Notes under the pieces: generated by a model
The model's input: only the letters and a program-made list of their open reading frames with translations
Told to the model about the DNA's origin: nothing
Database searches by the model: none
Translations under genes and position numbers: made by a program
Shown: piece after piece, positions 25,184 through 35,958 of the stretch
How positions within the stretch are numbered: the stretch's first letter is position 1
Layout: each line of letters opens with the position of its first letter
DNA from: Gemmatimonadota bacterium
GTDB taxonomy: Bacteria; Gemmatimonadota; Gemmatimonadetes; Gemmatimonadales; Gemmatimonadaceae
Length of the DNA stretch: 64,000 nt
Direction of reading: 5' to 3'
NCBI GenBank assembly: GCA_016182795.1
Contig: JACPFW010000015.1
Coordinates: forward strand, 124,001 to 188,000

Positions 25184-26025
25184 GGCTCGTGCTCCTCGCC
25201 GCCGACGGCCACGCGCATCCGGTCGGCGAGCACGAGCGCCGACCCGACCGTGATGGTCACCGCCCCGACGGGAAAGACGACCATCCACCAGGCGGATGTG
25301 AGATAGTCGACGCCGTCGAGAATGATGTTGCCCCAGCTCGGCAGCGGCGGCTGGATGCCGAAGCCGACGAAGCTCAACGCCGCCTCGAGCGGAATGACGG
25401 CCGCGAGGGCGAGGGCGGCGGTAATGGCGATCTGGGGCGCGACGGCGGGCAGCAGGTGGCGTCGGATGATCCGCCAGCGCGATGCGCCCAGCGCGACCGC
25501 GGCGACGACGTACTCGCGCTGGAGATGGTCGCGAAACTCGGCGCGCACGATACGCGCCGTGGTCAACCACCCACTGCCGCCGATCAGGACGACGAGCCAC
25601 CACGGTGACAGCGTGCCGAACGTGGCGACCAGCGCGATGACGACGAGCAGCCGCGGCATCGCAATCAACACGTCCACCAGCGAGGCGACGGCGGTGTCCA
25701 CCCAACCGCCCATCACGGCCGCGAGGGCGCCGAGCGCGGTGCCGAGCGTCACGGAGAGGAGCATCGCGCCGGCGGCGACGCCAAGCGAGACGCGGGCGCC
25801 ATGCAGCATGCGACTGAACACGTCCCGCGAAAAGGGATCGGTGCCGAGGGGATGCTGCCATGACGGGGCGAGCAGTCGCAACGCCACCGGATCGGGCTGG
25901 ATGGTCGGGTCGTATGGCGCGAGTGCCGGCGCGAGTACCGCGCAGGCGGCGGCCGCGGCGAGCACCGCGGCGGCGGCGCGCGCGCCGGCGTCGTTGCGCA
26001 GGTGGTGCCACGCGCCGGTCGTCAC
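25180..26025 (-). CDS. oppC: Oligopeptide ABC transporter permease
   Basis: Predicted product of 281 residues from the GTG at 26025, which overlaps the oppB stop. It has an N-terminal helix, then LAPYDPTIQPDP and HPLGTDPFSRDVFSRMLHGARVSL, which are highly typical of OppC/DppC. Further helices and the EAA loop (AAVALGASRWRIIRRHLLP) that contacts the ATPases follow, then LSFVGFGIQPPLPSWGNI, another OppC hallmark. It forms the transmembrane channel with OppB. Confidence 0.92.
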   Translation of the reverse strand: MTTGAWHHLRNDAGARAAAAVLAAAAACAVLAPALAPYDPTIQPDPVALRLLAPSWQHPLGTDPFSRDVFSRMLHGARVSLGVAAGAMLLSVTLGTALGALAAVMGGWVDTAVASLVDVLIAMPRLLVVIALVATFGTLSPWWLVVLIGGSGWLTTARIVRAEFRDHLQREYVVAAVALGASRWRIIRRHLLPAVAPQIAITAALALAAVIPLEAALSFVGFGIQPPLPSWGNIILDGVDYLTSAWWMVVFPVGAVTITVGSALVLADRMRVAVGGEEHEP

Positions 26026-26999
26026 ATCGCCCCCGTGGCGCGCCGCGGGGCGACGGCGTTGGCAATGGCATCGGTGACCGTCCGCGCGACGACGGCCAGC
26101 AGGGTGGCGACAAGCACGGCGGCGACGACGAGCGGGTAGTCGCGCGCCAGCAGGGCATCGAACAGCGTCTGCCCCATGCCCGGCCAGCCGAAGATGCGTT
26201 CCACGAGCACGGCGCCGCCGACGAGCGACGGCAGCGCCAGTCCGAGCAGCGCGATGACGGGCCCGATGGCATTGGGCAGGGCGTGGCGGCGCAGCACGTC
26301 CCATTCGCCGAGTCCTTTGGCGCGCGCCGTGCGGATGAAATCCTCGCGCATTACGCCAAGTAACGCAGCGCGCTGATGCCGAGCGACGCGTGAGGCGACG
26401 GCGAGCGCGAGGACGCCGGCGGGGAGGGCGAGGTGCCACGCCAGGTCGATCATCCGCTCCCAGAGCGGCCATCCGGCGGCATCGCCGAGACTGCCGATTC
26501 CGGCCACCGGGAAGATGTGCCAGCGCGCGCCGAGCCACGTCATGGCGACAAGCGCGAGGAGAAACTCGGGGACGGCGACGCCGACCAGCGTGCACGCGCC
26601 GAGCACGCGGTCTTGCCAGCGGCGATGGTGGCGGGTCTGAAGCAGGGCGATCCAGACGCCGGCGGCGAAGCCGAGGAGCAGGGCCGTGCCGACAAGCAGG
26701 AGCGTGCGCGGGAGCGCATCGGCGACGACATCGACCACTGGCTGGCGGCGGGAGGCCGCGTAGCCGAGCTGGCCGCGCGCGAGGGCGATGCCCCAGCGCA
26801 CGAATCGCTCGGTTGGAGGGAGGTCGAGGCCGTAACGCGCGCGCCACTCGGCGCGCACGCTCGGCGGGACGTCTGGTCCGTCGAGCGCCGTGGCGAACGG
26901 ATCGCCGGGCGCGAACTGCATCAGAACGAAGACCGACGTCGCGACCACCGCACAAATGACGGCGGTGTGGAGGAACCGGCGGAGCAGGCGGCGCGCCAC
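26022..26999 (-). CDS. oppB: Oligopeptide ABC transporter permease
   Basis: Predicted product of 325 residues with a GTG start at 26999, 3 bp from the end of the binding-protein gene. It begins RRLLRRFLHTAVICAVVATSV; MQFAPGDPF and RYGLDLPPTERFVRW are typical of OppB/DppB. The EAA loop is RTARAKGLGEWDVLRRHALPN, and VLVERIFGWPGMGQTLFDALLARDYPLV is the C-terminal signature. About six membrane helices. Confidence 0.92.
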   Translation of the reverse strand: MARRLLRRFLHTAVICAVVATSVFVLMQFAPGDPFATALDGPDVPPSVRAEWRARYGLDLPPTERFVRWGIALARGQLGYAASRRQPVVDVVADALPRTLLLVGTALLLGFAAGVWIALLQTRHHRRWQDRVLGACTLVGVAVPEFLLALVAMTWLGARWHIFPVAGIGSLGDAAGWPLWERMIDLAWHLALPAGVLALAVASRVARHQRAALLGVMREDFIRTARAKGLGEWDVLRRHALPNAIGPVIALLGLALPSLVGGAVLVERIFGWPGMGQTLFDALLARDYPLVVAAVLVATLLAVVARTVTDAIANAVAPRRATGAM

Positions 27000-27002
27000 G
27001 CC

Positions 27003-28679
27003 TCAGGGCGTGGTGGCGGCGCGGCGGTCGCGCGGCAGGCGCTGCGCCGGGTCGATCGACCACGACGCCACGCCGGACCACCACGCGTCGGGACGCAGCG
27101 CGCGCACCGACAGCCGGCGATGGACGCCGGCGAAGAGCCGCGGCTCGTACAGCCAGATGGCCGGCGCGTCGTCAATGGCGGACTGATAGGCGACCCGAAA
27201 GTGCGCGCGCACCGCGTCGGTGCTGGTGGCCGCGAGCGCGCTGTCGACCTGGGCGTCGAACGTGGCGTTGCTCCACTGTCCCCAGTTCTGGGCGCCGCGC
27301 CCGGGCCCGGGGGTGCCCCACAGGTCACGAACGCCGCGCGGCGACGGACTCGTGCGCACTGCGCCGACGAGCGCGTCGAACGCGCCGCGCTGCGCGCGAT
27401 CGAGCCACGCGTTGAAGTCGACCTGGTCGATGTTGACGCGTACGCCGACCGCCTTGAGCTGGGCCTGCAGCAGCACGGCCGCCGTCTGCCGCACGCGACT
27501 CGAAGCGGGGACGAGCAGCGAAAACGCGAGCGGACGCCCGTTGCGTTCGCGCACGCCGTCGCCGTTAGCGTCGCGCCAGCCGAGCGAGTCCAGCACGTGC
27601 GCTGCGCCGGCGCTGTCGAAGGGGATGCCGCGCAGTGTGGTGTCGGCCGTCCACTGCGTGCGCGAGAACGGACCAATGGCCGGACGACCCAGCGTGTCGA
27701 AGACGCTGCGCACGAGCGTGGTGCGATTGACGGCCATCGTGAGGGCGCGGCGCATCGCGCGCTCGCCGAAGAGGGCGTGCGGCGCCAGCGGGTTGGCGGC
27801 GTCGCGCAGGTTGAACTGCACGAACCCGTAGTCAAAACCGCCGTACGGTTGCGCTCGCACCGACCCGTCGGCCGGCAATTGGGCGAAGTCCGGCGGGGCG
27901 AGTTGTTCCAGGAAGTCCGCTTCTCCGGCCAGCAGTCGGGCCGCGACGGTGGCGCCCTGCGCGGCGACGACAAAGACGACGCCGTCGAGCCGCGGGCGGC
28001 CGGTGTAGTACGCGCCGTTGGCGGCGAGTTCCAGGCGCGCGCGCGGCGTCCACGACACGAAGCGGAACGGCCCGCTGCCGATCGGCGCGCGCACCTCGGG
28101 CGCGTCACGCAGCGCCGTGTCGGCAATCGCGGCGAACCTGTGGGCGGGCAGCGGGACGAGCGTGTAGACGAGCGCATAGAACTGCGCGGGCGTCCGCTCG
28201 CGGAAATGCACGCGTGCGGTGAGCGCGTCAGGCGCCGAGATGGAGTCGATGCTCGACAGCGCGACACGCTGCGCAACGCCCACGGCGCTGTCGGTCCACA
28301 CGCGGAACGCATACTGCACATCGGCCGACGTCACCGGACGGCCGTCATGCCAGCGGGCCCGCGGATCGAGATGGAACGTGATGGTCAGCGAATCGCGGGA
28401 CCATTCCCACGAGCGCGCGAGCTTTGGTTCGAAGCCGATGTCGCCGATGGTGTTCAGCGACGGGCCGATGTCGGCGAGCTTGTCGTAGAGGAGTTCGCTG
28501 ACGACGCGATCCTGAGTCCCGACGCCAAACGGGGGAAAGATCGAATTGGCGTCCGCACCGACCGACACGACGAGGACGCCGCCGCTGGGGCCGGTGTCCG
28601 CGCCGCGACAGGCGGCGGACAGGACGATGAGCACCGCGACGACGGCAGCGGCTGCGGGACGAACGGCGGAGTTGATCAC
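27003..28679 (-). CDS. oppA: Oligopeptide ABC transporter substrate-binding lipoprotein
   Basis: Predicted product of 558 residues from the GTG at 28679; a GTG at 28733 is an alternative but would overlap the preceding gene and push the signal peptide inward. The N-terminus AAAAVVAVLIVLSAACRG is a lipoprotein signal with lipobox LSAAC. The family 5 binding-protein pattern is clear: FEPKLARSWEWSRDSLTITFHLDPRARWHDGRPVTSADVQYAF near the N-terminus, and ALTMAVNRTTLVRSVF in the middle. It delivers peptides (or nickel or another family 5 ligand) to OppBC; peptide is the default guess. Confidence 0.88.
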   Translation of the reverse strand: MINSAVRPAAAAVVAVLIVLSAACRGADTGPSGGVLVVSVGADANSIFPPFGVGTQDRVVSELLYDKLADIGPSLNTIGDIGFEPKLARSWEWSRDSLTITFHLDPRARWHDGRPVTSADVQYAFRVWTDSAVGVAQRVALSSIDSISAPDALTARVHFRERTPAQFYALVYTLVPLPAHRFAAIADTALRDAPEVRAPIGSGPFRFVSWTPRARLELAANGAYYTGRPRLDGVVFVVAAQGATVAARLLAGEADFLEQLAPPDFAQLPADGSVRAQPYGGFDYGFVQFNLRDAANPLAPHALFGERAMRRALTMAVNRTTLVRSVFDTLGRPAIGPFSRTQWTADTTLRGIPFDSAGAAHVLDSLGWRDANGDGVRERNGRPLAFSLLVPASSRVRQTAAVLLQAQLKAVGVRVNIDQVDFNAWLDRAQRGAFDALVGAVRTSPSPRGVRDLWGTPGPGRGAQNWGQWSNATFDAQVDSALAATSTDAVRAHFRVAYQSAIDDAPAIWLYEPRLFAGVHRRLSVRALRPDAWWSGVASWSIDPAQRLPRDRRAATTP

Positions 28680-28704
28680 GGCGAGAAACGATATGGCGGG
28701 GCGC

Positions 28705-29490
28705 TTAGCGGCGCCACGTCCAGTTGTGGTCACGGAAATGGGCCAGGGCGTCGGTCAGCGCGCCCTCGTCTTGCAGCGCCTCCTCCGTCGAAAGCGCGAA
28801 CGGTTCGGTGCGGCGCGCGCCGGCGGACGCAGTGACGACAGCGAACAGCGCGTCGCGGACGGCGTTGTAGGTGGCTCCCGCGCCGATGGCGGCGCTGAGC
28901 GACGCGGCGGGGGCGGAGGGCAGATACGGGCCCGTCGCGAAACCGGCGATGCGCACCTGGTCGTCGGCCAGCAGAATCGAACCGTGCTGCAGCAGCGCGC
29001 CGTCCTGCCGTACCTGCGCGCTGCCGACGAGCTTGCGTCCGTCGAGCGTCAGCTCACCGGCGCCCGGCACGGCGAAGCAGGCGGCGCCTTCGGGGCGCAT
29101 GGCGCGCGGCTCAACCGCCTCGACGGCGGGAACGCCGAGGCGATGCAGCGCGGCGAGCAGCAGCTGATTGAAGCCGCGCACGCTCTCGGTGAGCGACTCA
29201 CCGGGCGTGAGCGGCGCGGTGATTGAGTACGTGACTTCGTGATCGTGGAGCAGGGCGCGCCCGCCCGTCGGGCGGCGCACGAGGTCGACGCCGGCGTCAG
29301 CAATGCGGGCGGCGTCGTAGTGCGCGCGTGCCGCCTCGTGCCGGCCGAAGGAGAGCGTCGGCCGCGCCCACCCGTACACCCGAAAGACGGACTCGCCGGT
29401 GCGACGCGCGCGGTCCATCAGCGCGACGTCGCACGCCATGTTCCACGCCCCGTCGCGCGCTGAGGTGTCGAGCAGGCGCCAGCGCGTCAC
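28705..29490 (-). CDS. Lipoate-protein ligase-family protein, LipM-like octanoyltransferase
   Basis: Predicted product of 261 residues with a GTG start. The biotin/lipoyl-ligase fold is shown by RRPTGGRALLHDHEVTYS and GRKLVGSAQVRQDGALLQHGSILL (K153). The segment GAACFAVPGAGEL places Cys138 where octanoyltransferase LipM of Bacillus carries its catalytic cysteine, whereas LplA ligases lack it. It would move octanoate from acyl carrier protein onto GcvH or another lipoyl domain for LipA to sulfurate. It begins 1 bp past the stop of the tiny upstream gene and lies 25 bp upstream of oppA, so it sits oddly in a peptide transport operon. Confidence 0.82.
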   Translation of the reverse strand: MTRWRLLDTSARDGAWNMACDVALMDRARRTGESVFRVYGWARPTLSFGRHEAARAHYDAARIADAGVDLVRRPTGGRALLHDHEVTYSITAPLTPGESLTESVRGFNQLLLAALHRLGVPAVEAVEPRAMRPEGAACFAVPGAGELTLDGRKLVGSAQVRQDGALLQHGSILLADDQVRIAGFATGPYLPSAPAASLSAAIGAGATYNAVRDALFAVVTASAGARRTEPFALSTEEALQDEGALTDALAHFRDHNWTWRR

Positions 29491-29491
29491 G

Positions 29492-29647
29492 TCAGCGCGT
29501 CACGGCGTAGTAGATGACATACAGCCACGACAGCGCGCCGTGCAGGATGGCCCACAAGATGGACTTGTTGACGCTCCACGAGATCGCGATGGCGAGCGCC
29601 GACCCAAAGCTGATGCCGGCGCGGGTGGCTTCCTGGCGGGCGGACAT
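29492..29647 (-). CDS. Tiny single-pass membrane protein
   Basis: Predicted product of 51 residues from the ATG at 29647. It has a short polar N-terminus (MSARQEATRAG), the amphipathic-hydrophobic GISFGSALAIAISWSVNKS, then a membrane helix (ILWAILHGALSWLYVIYYAVTR). The SWSVNKSILWAILHG...WLYVIYYA pattern looks conserved rather than random and recalls small bacterial membrane proteins of unknown function. The frame is open to 29785, but the upstream part is the G-rich repeat translated. The stop is 1 bp before the octanoyltransferase start, so coupled translation is likely. Confidence 0.6.
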   Translation of the reverse strand: MSARQEATRAGISFGSALAIAISWSVNKSILWAILHGALSWLYVIYYAVTR

Positions 29648-29690
29648 GACGGGCTCCGATGGATAGGAGTGGAAGATACCGAAAGTGATG

Positions 29691-29738
29691 GGGTGCAGGG
29701 GAAGAGGCAGAGTGTGGTGCAGGGGAAGGGGCGGGGTG
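29691..29738. repeat. G-rich dispersed repeat (copy 2)
   Basis: GGGTGCAGGGGAAGAGGCAG, then AGTGTGGTGCAGGGGAAGGGGC, almost identical to the block at 19732-19778 and in the same orientation. It lies just upstream of the tiny membrane protein and oppA-F operon, in the divergent gap toward gcvP. Confidence 0.8.
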
Positions 29739-29889
29739 TGGTGAGCGCCCCTGCGGAGGCTCAGGAAATCCCTTGCCGTGCTCACTGTCCCAACGAAGCA
29801 GGTCGCTCGTTAGTTTTATGAACGTCGCGCGCCGCATCGCACCCGCGTCGGGGGCGCCGTAGGAGCGCCGCACCGGAGAAGCACGCCCA

Positions 29890-32739
<2,850 letters not shown>

Positions 32740-32741
32740 GA

Positions 32742-32872
32742 GAGACAACAGACAAACAACAGAGAGACAACAGAGAAACAACAGACACAAAGGCATAAGA
32801 CAGAGGTCCGGAGCTCACGCCCCGGACCTCTGTTGTCTTTCTGTTGTTTCTCTGTTGTCTTTCTGTTGTTTC
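32742..32872. repeat. Giant palindrome of 11-nt periodic units between gcvP and gcvH (copy 3)
   Basis: The left arm (32742-32785) holds four 11-nt units: GAGACAACAGA, CAAACAACAGA, GAGACAACAGA, GAAACAACAGA. The right arm (32829-32872) holds four complementary TCTGTTGTCTT/TCTGTTGTTTC units. At the centre GAGGTCCGG (32803-32811) pairs with CCGGACCTC (32822-32830). The whole 131-bp block fills the gap between the convergent gcvP and gcvH stop codons and can fold as one long hairpin. It is probably a bidirectional terminator of an unusual repeat family. Confidence 0.85.
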
Positions 32873-32879
32873 TCTGCCC

Positions 32880-33278
32880 TTAGTGTCCGCCGCCCGCCGC
32901 GCAATGCGCTTCGTACGCCTTCGCGTCCATCAGCGAGGCGACGTCGGCGGCGTTGACCTTCATCTTGAGCATCCAGCCATCGCCGTACGGATCGCTGTTC
33001 ACCAGCGACGGCTCGCCTTCCAGGCGCGGGTTCACTTCGAGCACTTCGCCGGCGACCGGGCTGTACAGGTCGGAGACGGCCTTCACGGCCTCGATGGTGC
33101 CAAATGAGTCATGCGCACCGTACTTGGCGCCGGCCTTCGGCAGATCGAGATAGACGACGTCGCCCAGCTCGCCTTGGGCAAAATCCGTGATGCCAACGAC
33201 GACAACCGTCGCGTCGGCGGTGGACTTCAGGTATTCGTGGCTTTGCGTATAACGCAGTTCGGCAGGAATCGAGGACAC
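32880..33278 (-). CDS. gcvH: Glycine cleavage system H protein
   Basis: Predicted product of 132 residues, the normal length. The lipoyl lysine is K66 in FGTIEAVKAVSDLYSP, and the ending VASLMDAKAYEAHCAAGGGH matches the family apart from the extra Gly/His tail. It shuttles the aminomethyl intermediate between P, T and L proteins, and in organisms with LipM can also act as the entry point for protein octanoylation. It converges on gcvP rather than following it, so the two are separate transcription units. Confidence 0.95.
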   Translation of the reverse strand: MSSIPAELRYTQSHEYLKSTADATVVVVGITDFAQGELGDVVYLDLPKAGAKYGAHDSFGTIEAVKAVSDLYSPVAGEVLEVNPRLEGEPSLVNSDPYGDGWMLKMKVNAADVASLMDAKAYEAHCAAGGGH

Positions 33279-33336
33279 GGACCGCTCCAGGTGTGTCTAA
33301 GGTGTACGAGAATTCTACCGTTTGCGGCTGGCGGGT

Positions 33337-33945
33337 TCAAGCCGACTGGGCGCGCGTGGTGAGCGCCACGAACACGGCGCGGGCGCGCGACTCGAGCTCG
33401 GCCATGGTGCCGTCGTTCTCGATGACCCACGTCGCCAGCGGGCGTTTGCGTTCGCTTGGCCACTGGGCATCCATCATCGCGTCGGCCTCGGCGGCGCTGA
33501 GCCCACGGTCGCGCATCAGGCGGCTGCGGCGGAGTTCGCGCGGGGCGTCCACCAGCACGATCCCGTCGACGCTGTCGGACAGTCCGGCTTCAAACAGCAG
33601 CGGGATGTCGCAGATGACGAGCCGGTCGCCGCGGCGCTCCGCGGCCGCCACCTCAACCGCCCGGAGGCGTGCCACCTCCGGGTGCACGATGGCGTCGAGC
33701 GCCGCGCGCTCGGCGGGGTCGGCGAACACGATGCGGCGCAGGGCGGGGCGGTCGAGCGATCCGTCGGGGGCGATCACCGCGCCTCGCCACCGCGCCGCGA
33801 TCGCCCGCAGGGCCTTGGAACCGGGGGTCACCGCGGCGCGGGCGAGCGCGTCGGCGTCAACCAGCGTGGCCCCCCAGACGGCGAAGTGGCGAGCCACGGT
33901 GGACTTGCCCGCCGCGATGTTCCCGGTCAATCCGATTACGAGCAT
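33337..33945 (-). CDS. coaE: Dephospho-CoA kinase
   Basis: Predicted product of 202 residues. The P-loop is GNIAAGKS (8-15) at the very N-terminus (MLVIGLTGN). LVDADALARAAVTPGSKAL and PEVARLRAVEVAAAERRGDRLVICDIPLLFEAG match the CoA-binding and lid regions of CoaE. It phosphorylates the ribose 3'-OH of dephospho-CoA, the last step of CoA synthesis, in the cytoplasm. It lies 58 bp downstream of gcvH on the same strand. Confidence 0.94.
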   Translation of the reverse strand: MLVIGLTGNIAAGKSTVARHFAVWGATLVDADALARAAVTPGSKALRAIAARWRGAVIAPDGSLDRPALRRIVFADPAERAALDAIVHPEVARLRAVEVAAAERRGDRLVICDIPLLFEAGLSDSVDGIVLVDAPRELRRSRLMRDRGLSAAEADAMMDAQWPSERKRPLATWVIENDGTMAELESRARAVFVALTTRAQSA

Positions 33946-33990
33946 GTCGAACGATGGCGTCCCGGTTGCCTCCCGTGCAACTTCCGACCT

Positions 33991-34545
33991 GTGCCACGCC
34001 GACCCGGATACACGATAATCGAGGTGATGTTGGTGCTCTCCCTGATCGCCATCGTGGCGGCCATGGCGATCCCCAAGATCTCGTTCATGCGCTACCGCCA
34101 GGACGCCAACGGGCGGCTGGTGCAGAGCAAGCTGATCATCGCCCAGCAGCGGGCGCTCCGGAAGAACACGAATGTGTTGTTCGTGATCGACTATGGCGCG
34201 TCGCGCATGCGCATCTACTCCGACACGAACTCCAACGGCGCCGCCGACGCCGCCGAGCCCAATGAATCATGGGCGCTCGCCGAAGGGGCCCGGTTCGCCA
34301 TTCCGAGCGTCACGGTGGACGGCGCGACGGCGTACTACGCGACGGGACCGGGCATCTCGACGACGAGCGCCGGCCCGACGATCAGCTTCTATCCGAACGG
34401 CTCGGCGAGCGGCGATGCCTTTGTGTACGTCGGCGTGAGCAGCGGACGGAGCGATGCCCTGCGGGCCGTGGAGTTCACCGGCGCGACCGGGCGGACGCGC
34501 CTGTGGCGGTACCTCAACGGCGCCTGGCTGCGCGATTCGCTGTAG
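33991..34545 (+). CDS. Type IV pilin-like protein, GspH/FimT type
   Basis: Predicted product of 184 residues from the GTG at 33991. A short leader VPRRPG precedes YTIIEVMLVLSLIAIVAAMAIP, a class III prepilin signal with cleavage after Gly and Glu at +5. The body is beta-rich with YSDTNSNGAADAAEPNE, a calcium-loop-like stretch, and ends GATGRTRLWRYLNGAWLRDSL, as in GspH/FimT minor pilins. Its partners PilV/PilW/PilX-like lie 2.3 kb away at 36873-40545; the reverse-strand tnaA pair stands between them. Confidence 0.82.
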   Translation: MPRRPGYTIIEVMLVLSLIAIVAAMAIPKISFMRYRQDANGRLVQSKLIIAQQRALRKNTNVLFVIDYGASRMRIYSDTNSNGAADAAEPNESWALAEGARFAIPSVTVDGATAYYATGPGISTTSAGPTISFYPNGSASGDAFVYVGVSSGRSDALRAVEFTGATGRTRLWRYLNGAWLRDSL

Positions 34546-34571
34546 CGGACGGCGGTCGCGCCGCCATCGCT
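34544..34571. terminator. Short GC hairpin between convergent fimT-like and tnaA genes
   Basis: AGCGGACGGCGG (34544-34555) faces CCGCCATCGCT (34561-34571), with two mismatched positions, in the 24-bp gap between stop codons. There is no T-run, so termination is plausible only. Confidence 0.35.
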
Positions 34572-35958
34572 ACGCGATGACTCCCGGCGCCAGCGGCGCG
34601 AACTTGGCCGTGAAGTGCCGGAGCGCCGAGGGCTGCTCGACGATGCGCACGCCGCGAATGCGAGGCGCGATCGTGTTGACATGCTCCAGCACCTCGCACA
34701 CGTAGTCCATGTGGCTCTGCGTGTAGACGCGGCGCGGAAAGGCGAGGCGAACGAGTTCAAGGTCTGCCGGCTTCTCGCTGCCGTCGGGTTGCTGCCCAAA
34801 CATCACGGAGCCGATCTCGGCGGCGCGAATGCCGCCGGCGAGGTACAGCACGAGCGACAGGGCCCAGCCCGGATACTCCGTGGGCGGGATGTGCGGCAGC
34901 CACCGCTTGGCGTCGAGGTAGAGCGCGTGCCCACCGGCCGGCCGCACCATCGGGATGCCGGCGGCCACCATCTTCTCGGCCATGTACTCCACGAACCGGA
35001 TGCGATAACGCAGGTAGTCCGGGTCGAGTGCTTCGTAGAGTCCGACGGCGATCGCCTCGAGGTCGTACCCGGCAAGGCCGCCATAGGTGGGGAAGCCTTC
35101 GGTGAGGATCAGCGTGTTGCGGCAGCGCTCGGCGATGGCGTCATCGTGCATGGCGAGGAAGCCGCCGATGTTGGCCATGCCGTCCTTCTTGGCGCTCATC
35201 GTGCAGCCATCAGCCAGCGAGAACATCTCGCGCGCGATGTCGATGGGGGCGCGGTCGGCGTGCCCGTCTTCCCGCGTGCGGATGAACCACGCGTTTTCCG
35301 CGAACCGGCAGGCGTCGATGAAGAACGGAATGCCGTGCCGGCGCGCGATGGCCGAGACGCCGCGGATGTTCTCGAGGCTCACGGGCTGTCCGCCGCCCGA
35401 GTTGTTGGTGATGGTGAGCATCACCAGCGGCACGCGCCCCGGATTGTCGCGGATCGCGCGCTCGAGCGCGTCGAGATCCATGTTCCCCTTGAACGGGTGC
35501 AGCACCTGCGGGTCGAGTCCGGCGGCGATCGGCAGGTCGAGCGCGGTCGCGCCGCGGTGCTCGACGTTCGCGCGGGTCGTGTCGAAGTGACGGTTGTTGG
35601 GGACGATGTCGCCCGGCTTGAGCATGGCGCCGGTGAGGATGTGCTCGGCGGCGCGCCCCTGGTGCGTGGGGATCACGTGGCGGAACCCCGTGATGTCGCC
35701 TACGGCGCGCTCGAACGCGTAGAAGGAGCGCGCGCCGGCGTAGGTCTCGTCGCCGCGCATCATGCCCGCCCACTGATAGACGGACATCGCGCCCGTCCCC
35801 GAGTCGGTCAGCAGGTCGATGAGCACGTCCTCGCCGTGGAGGAGGAAGACATTGTAGTGGGCGGCCTGGAGGGCGGCGGCGCGTTCTGCTTCGGTGGTCT
35901 GCCGGATCGGTTCAACGGTCTTGATGCGAAACGGCTCGATGATGGTCTTGAACTTCAC
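34570..35958 (-). CDS. tnaA: Tryptophanase (beta-eliminating lyase)
   Basis: Predicted product of 462 residues, normal for TnaA. PFRIKTVEPIRQTT, YNVFLLHGEDVLIDLLTDSGTGAMS, IPTHQGRAAEHIL and FIDACRFAENAWFI are family hallmarks. The pyridoxal-phosphate lysine lies in TMSAKKDGMANIGGF (around residue 256). It cleaves L-tryptophan to indole, pyruvate and ammonia. The close paralogue tyrosine phenol-lyase cannot be fully excluded from sequence alone. There is no TnaC-like leader; instead the gene is coupled by ATGA to a putative regulator. Confidence 0.9.
   Translation of the reverse strand: MKFKTIIEPFRIKTVEPIRQTTEAERAAALQAAHYNVFLLHGEDVLIDLLTDSGTGAMSVYQWAGMMRGDETYAGARSFYAFERAVGDITGFRHVIPTHQGRAAEHILTGAMLKPGDIVPNNRHFDTTRANVEHRGATALDLPIAAGLDPQVLHPFKGNMDLDALERAIRDNPGRVPLVMLTITNNSGGGQPVSLENIRGVSAIARRHGIPFFIDACRFAENAWFIRTREDGHADRAPIDIAREMFSLADGCTMSAKKDGMANIGGFLAMHDDAIAERCRNTLILTEGFPTYGGLAGYDLEAIAVGLYEALDPDYLRYRIRFVEYMAEKMVAAGIPMVRPAGGHALYLDAKRWLPHIPPTEYPGWALSLVLYLAGGIRAAEIGSVMFGQQPDGSEKPADLELVRLAFPRRVYTQSHMDYVCEVLEHVNTIAPRIRGVRIVEQPSALRHFTAKFAPLAPGVIA

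Noticed and set aside
24371-27084. Very long reverse frames fusing oppD or oppC with upstream sequence
   Set aside because: Only the downstream parts, from GTG 25183 and GTG 26025, are protein-like and overlap the neighbouring stop codons as GTGA; the upstream parts are shadows of oppC and oppB.
26433-28835. An 800-codon forward frame across oppA and oppB
   Set aside because: Arg/Gly/Ala-rich with no family features; antisense to a well-recognised binding-protein and permease gene.
29786-29889. Possible glycine riboswitch before gcvP
   Set aside because: The leader is only about 100 nt, and the paired aptamer core with its conserved purine stretches could not be found.
33279-33336. Possible tRNA because of a GGGTTCAAGCC string between gcvH and coaE
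   Set aside because: The gap is only 58 bp and lacks the acceptor and anticodon stems.
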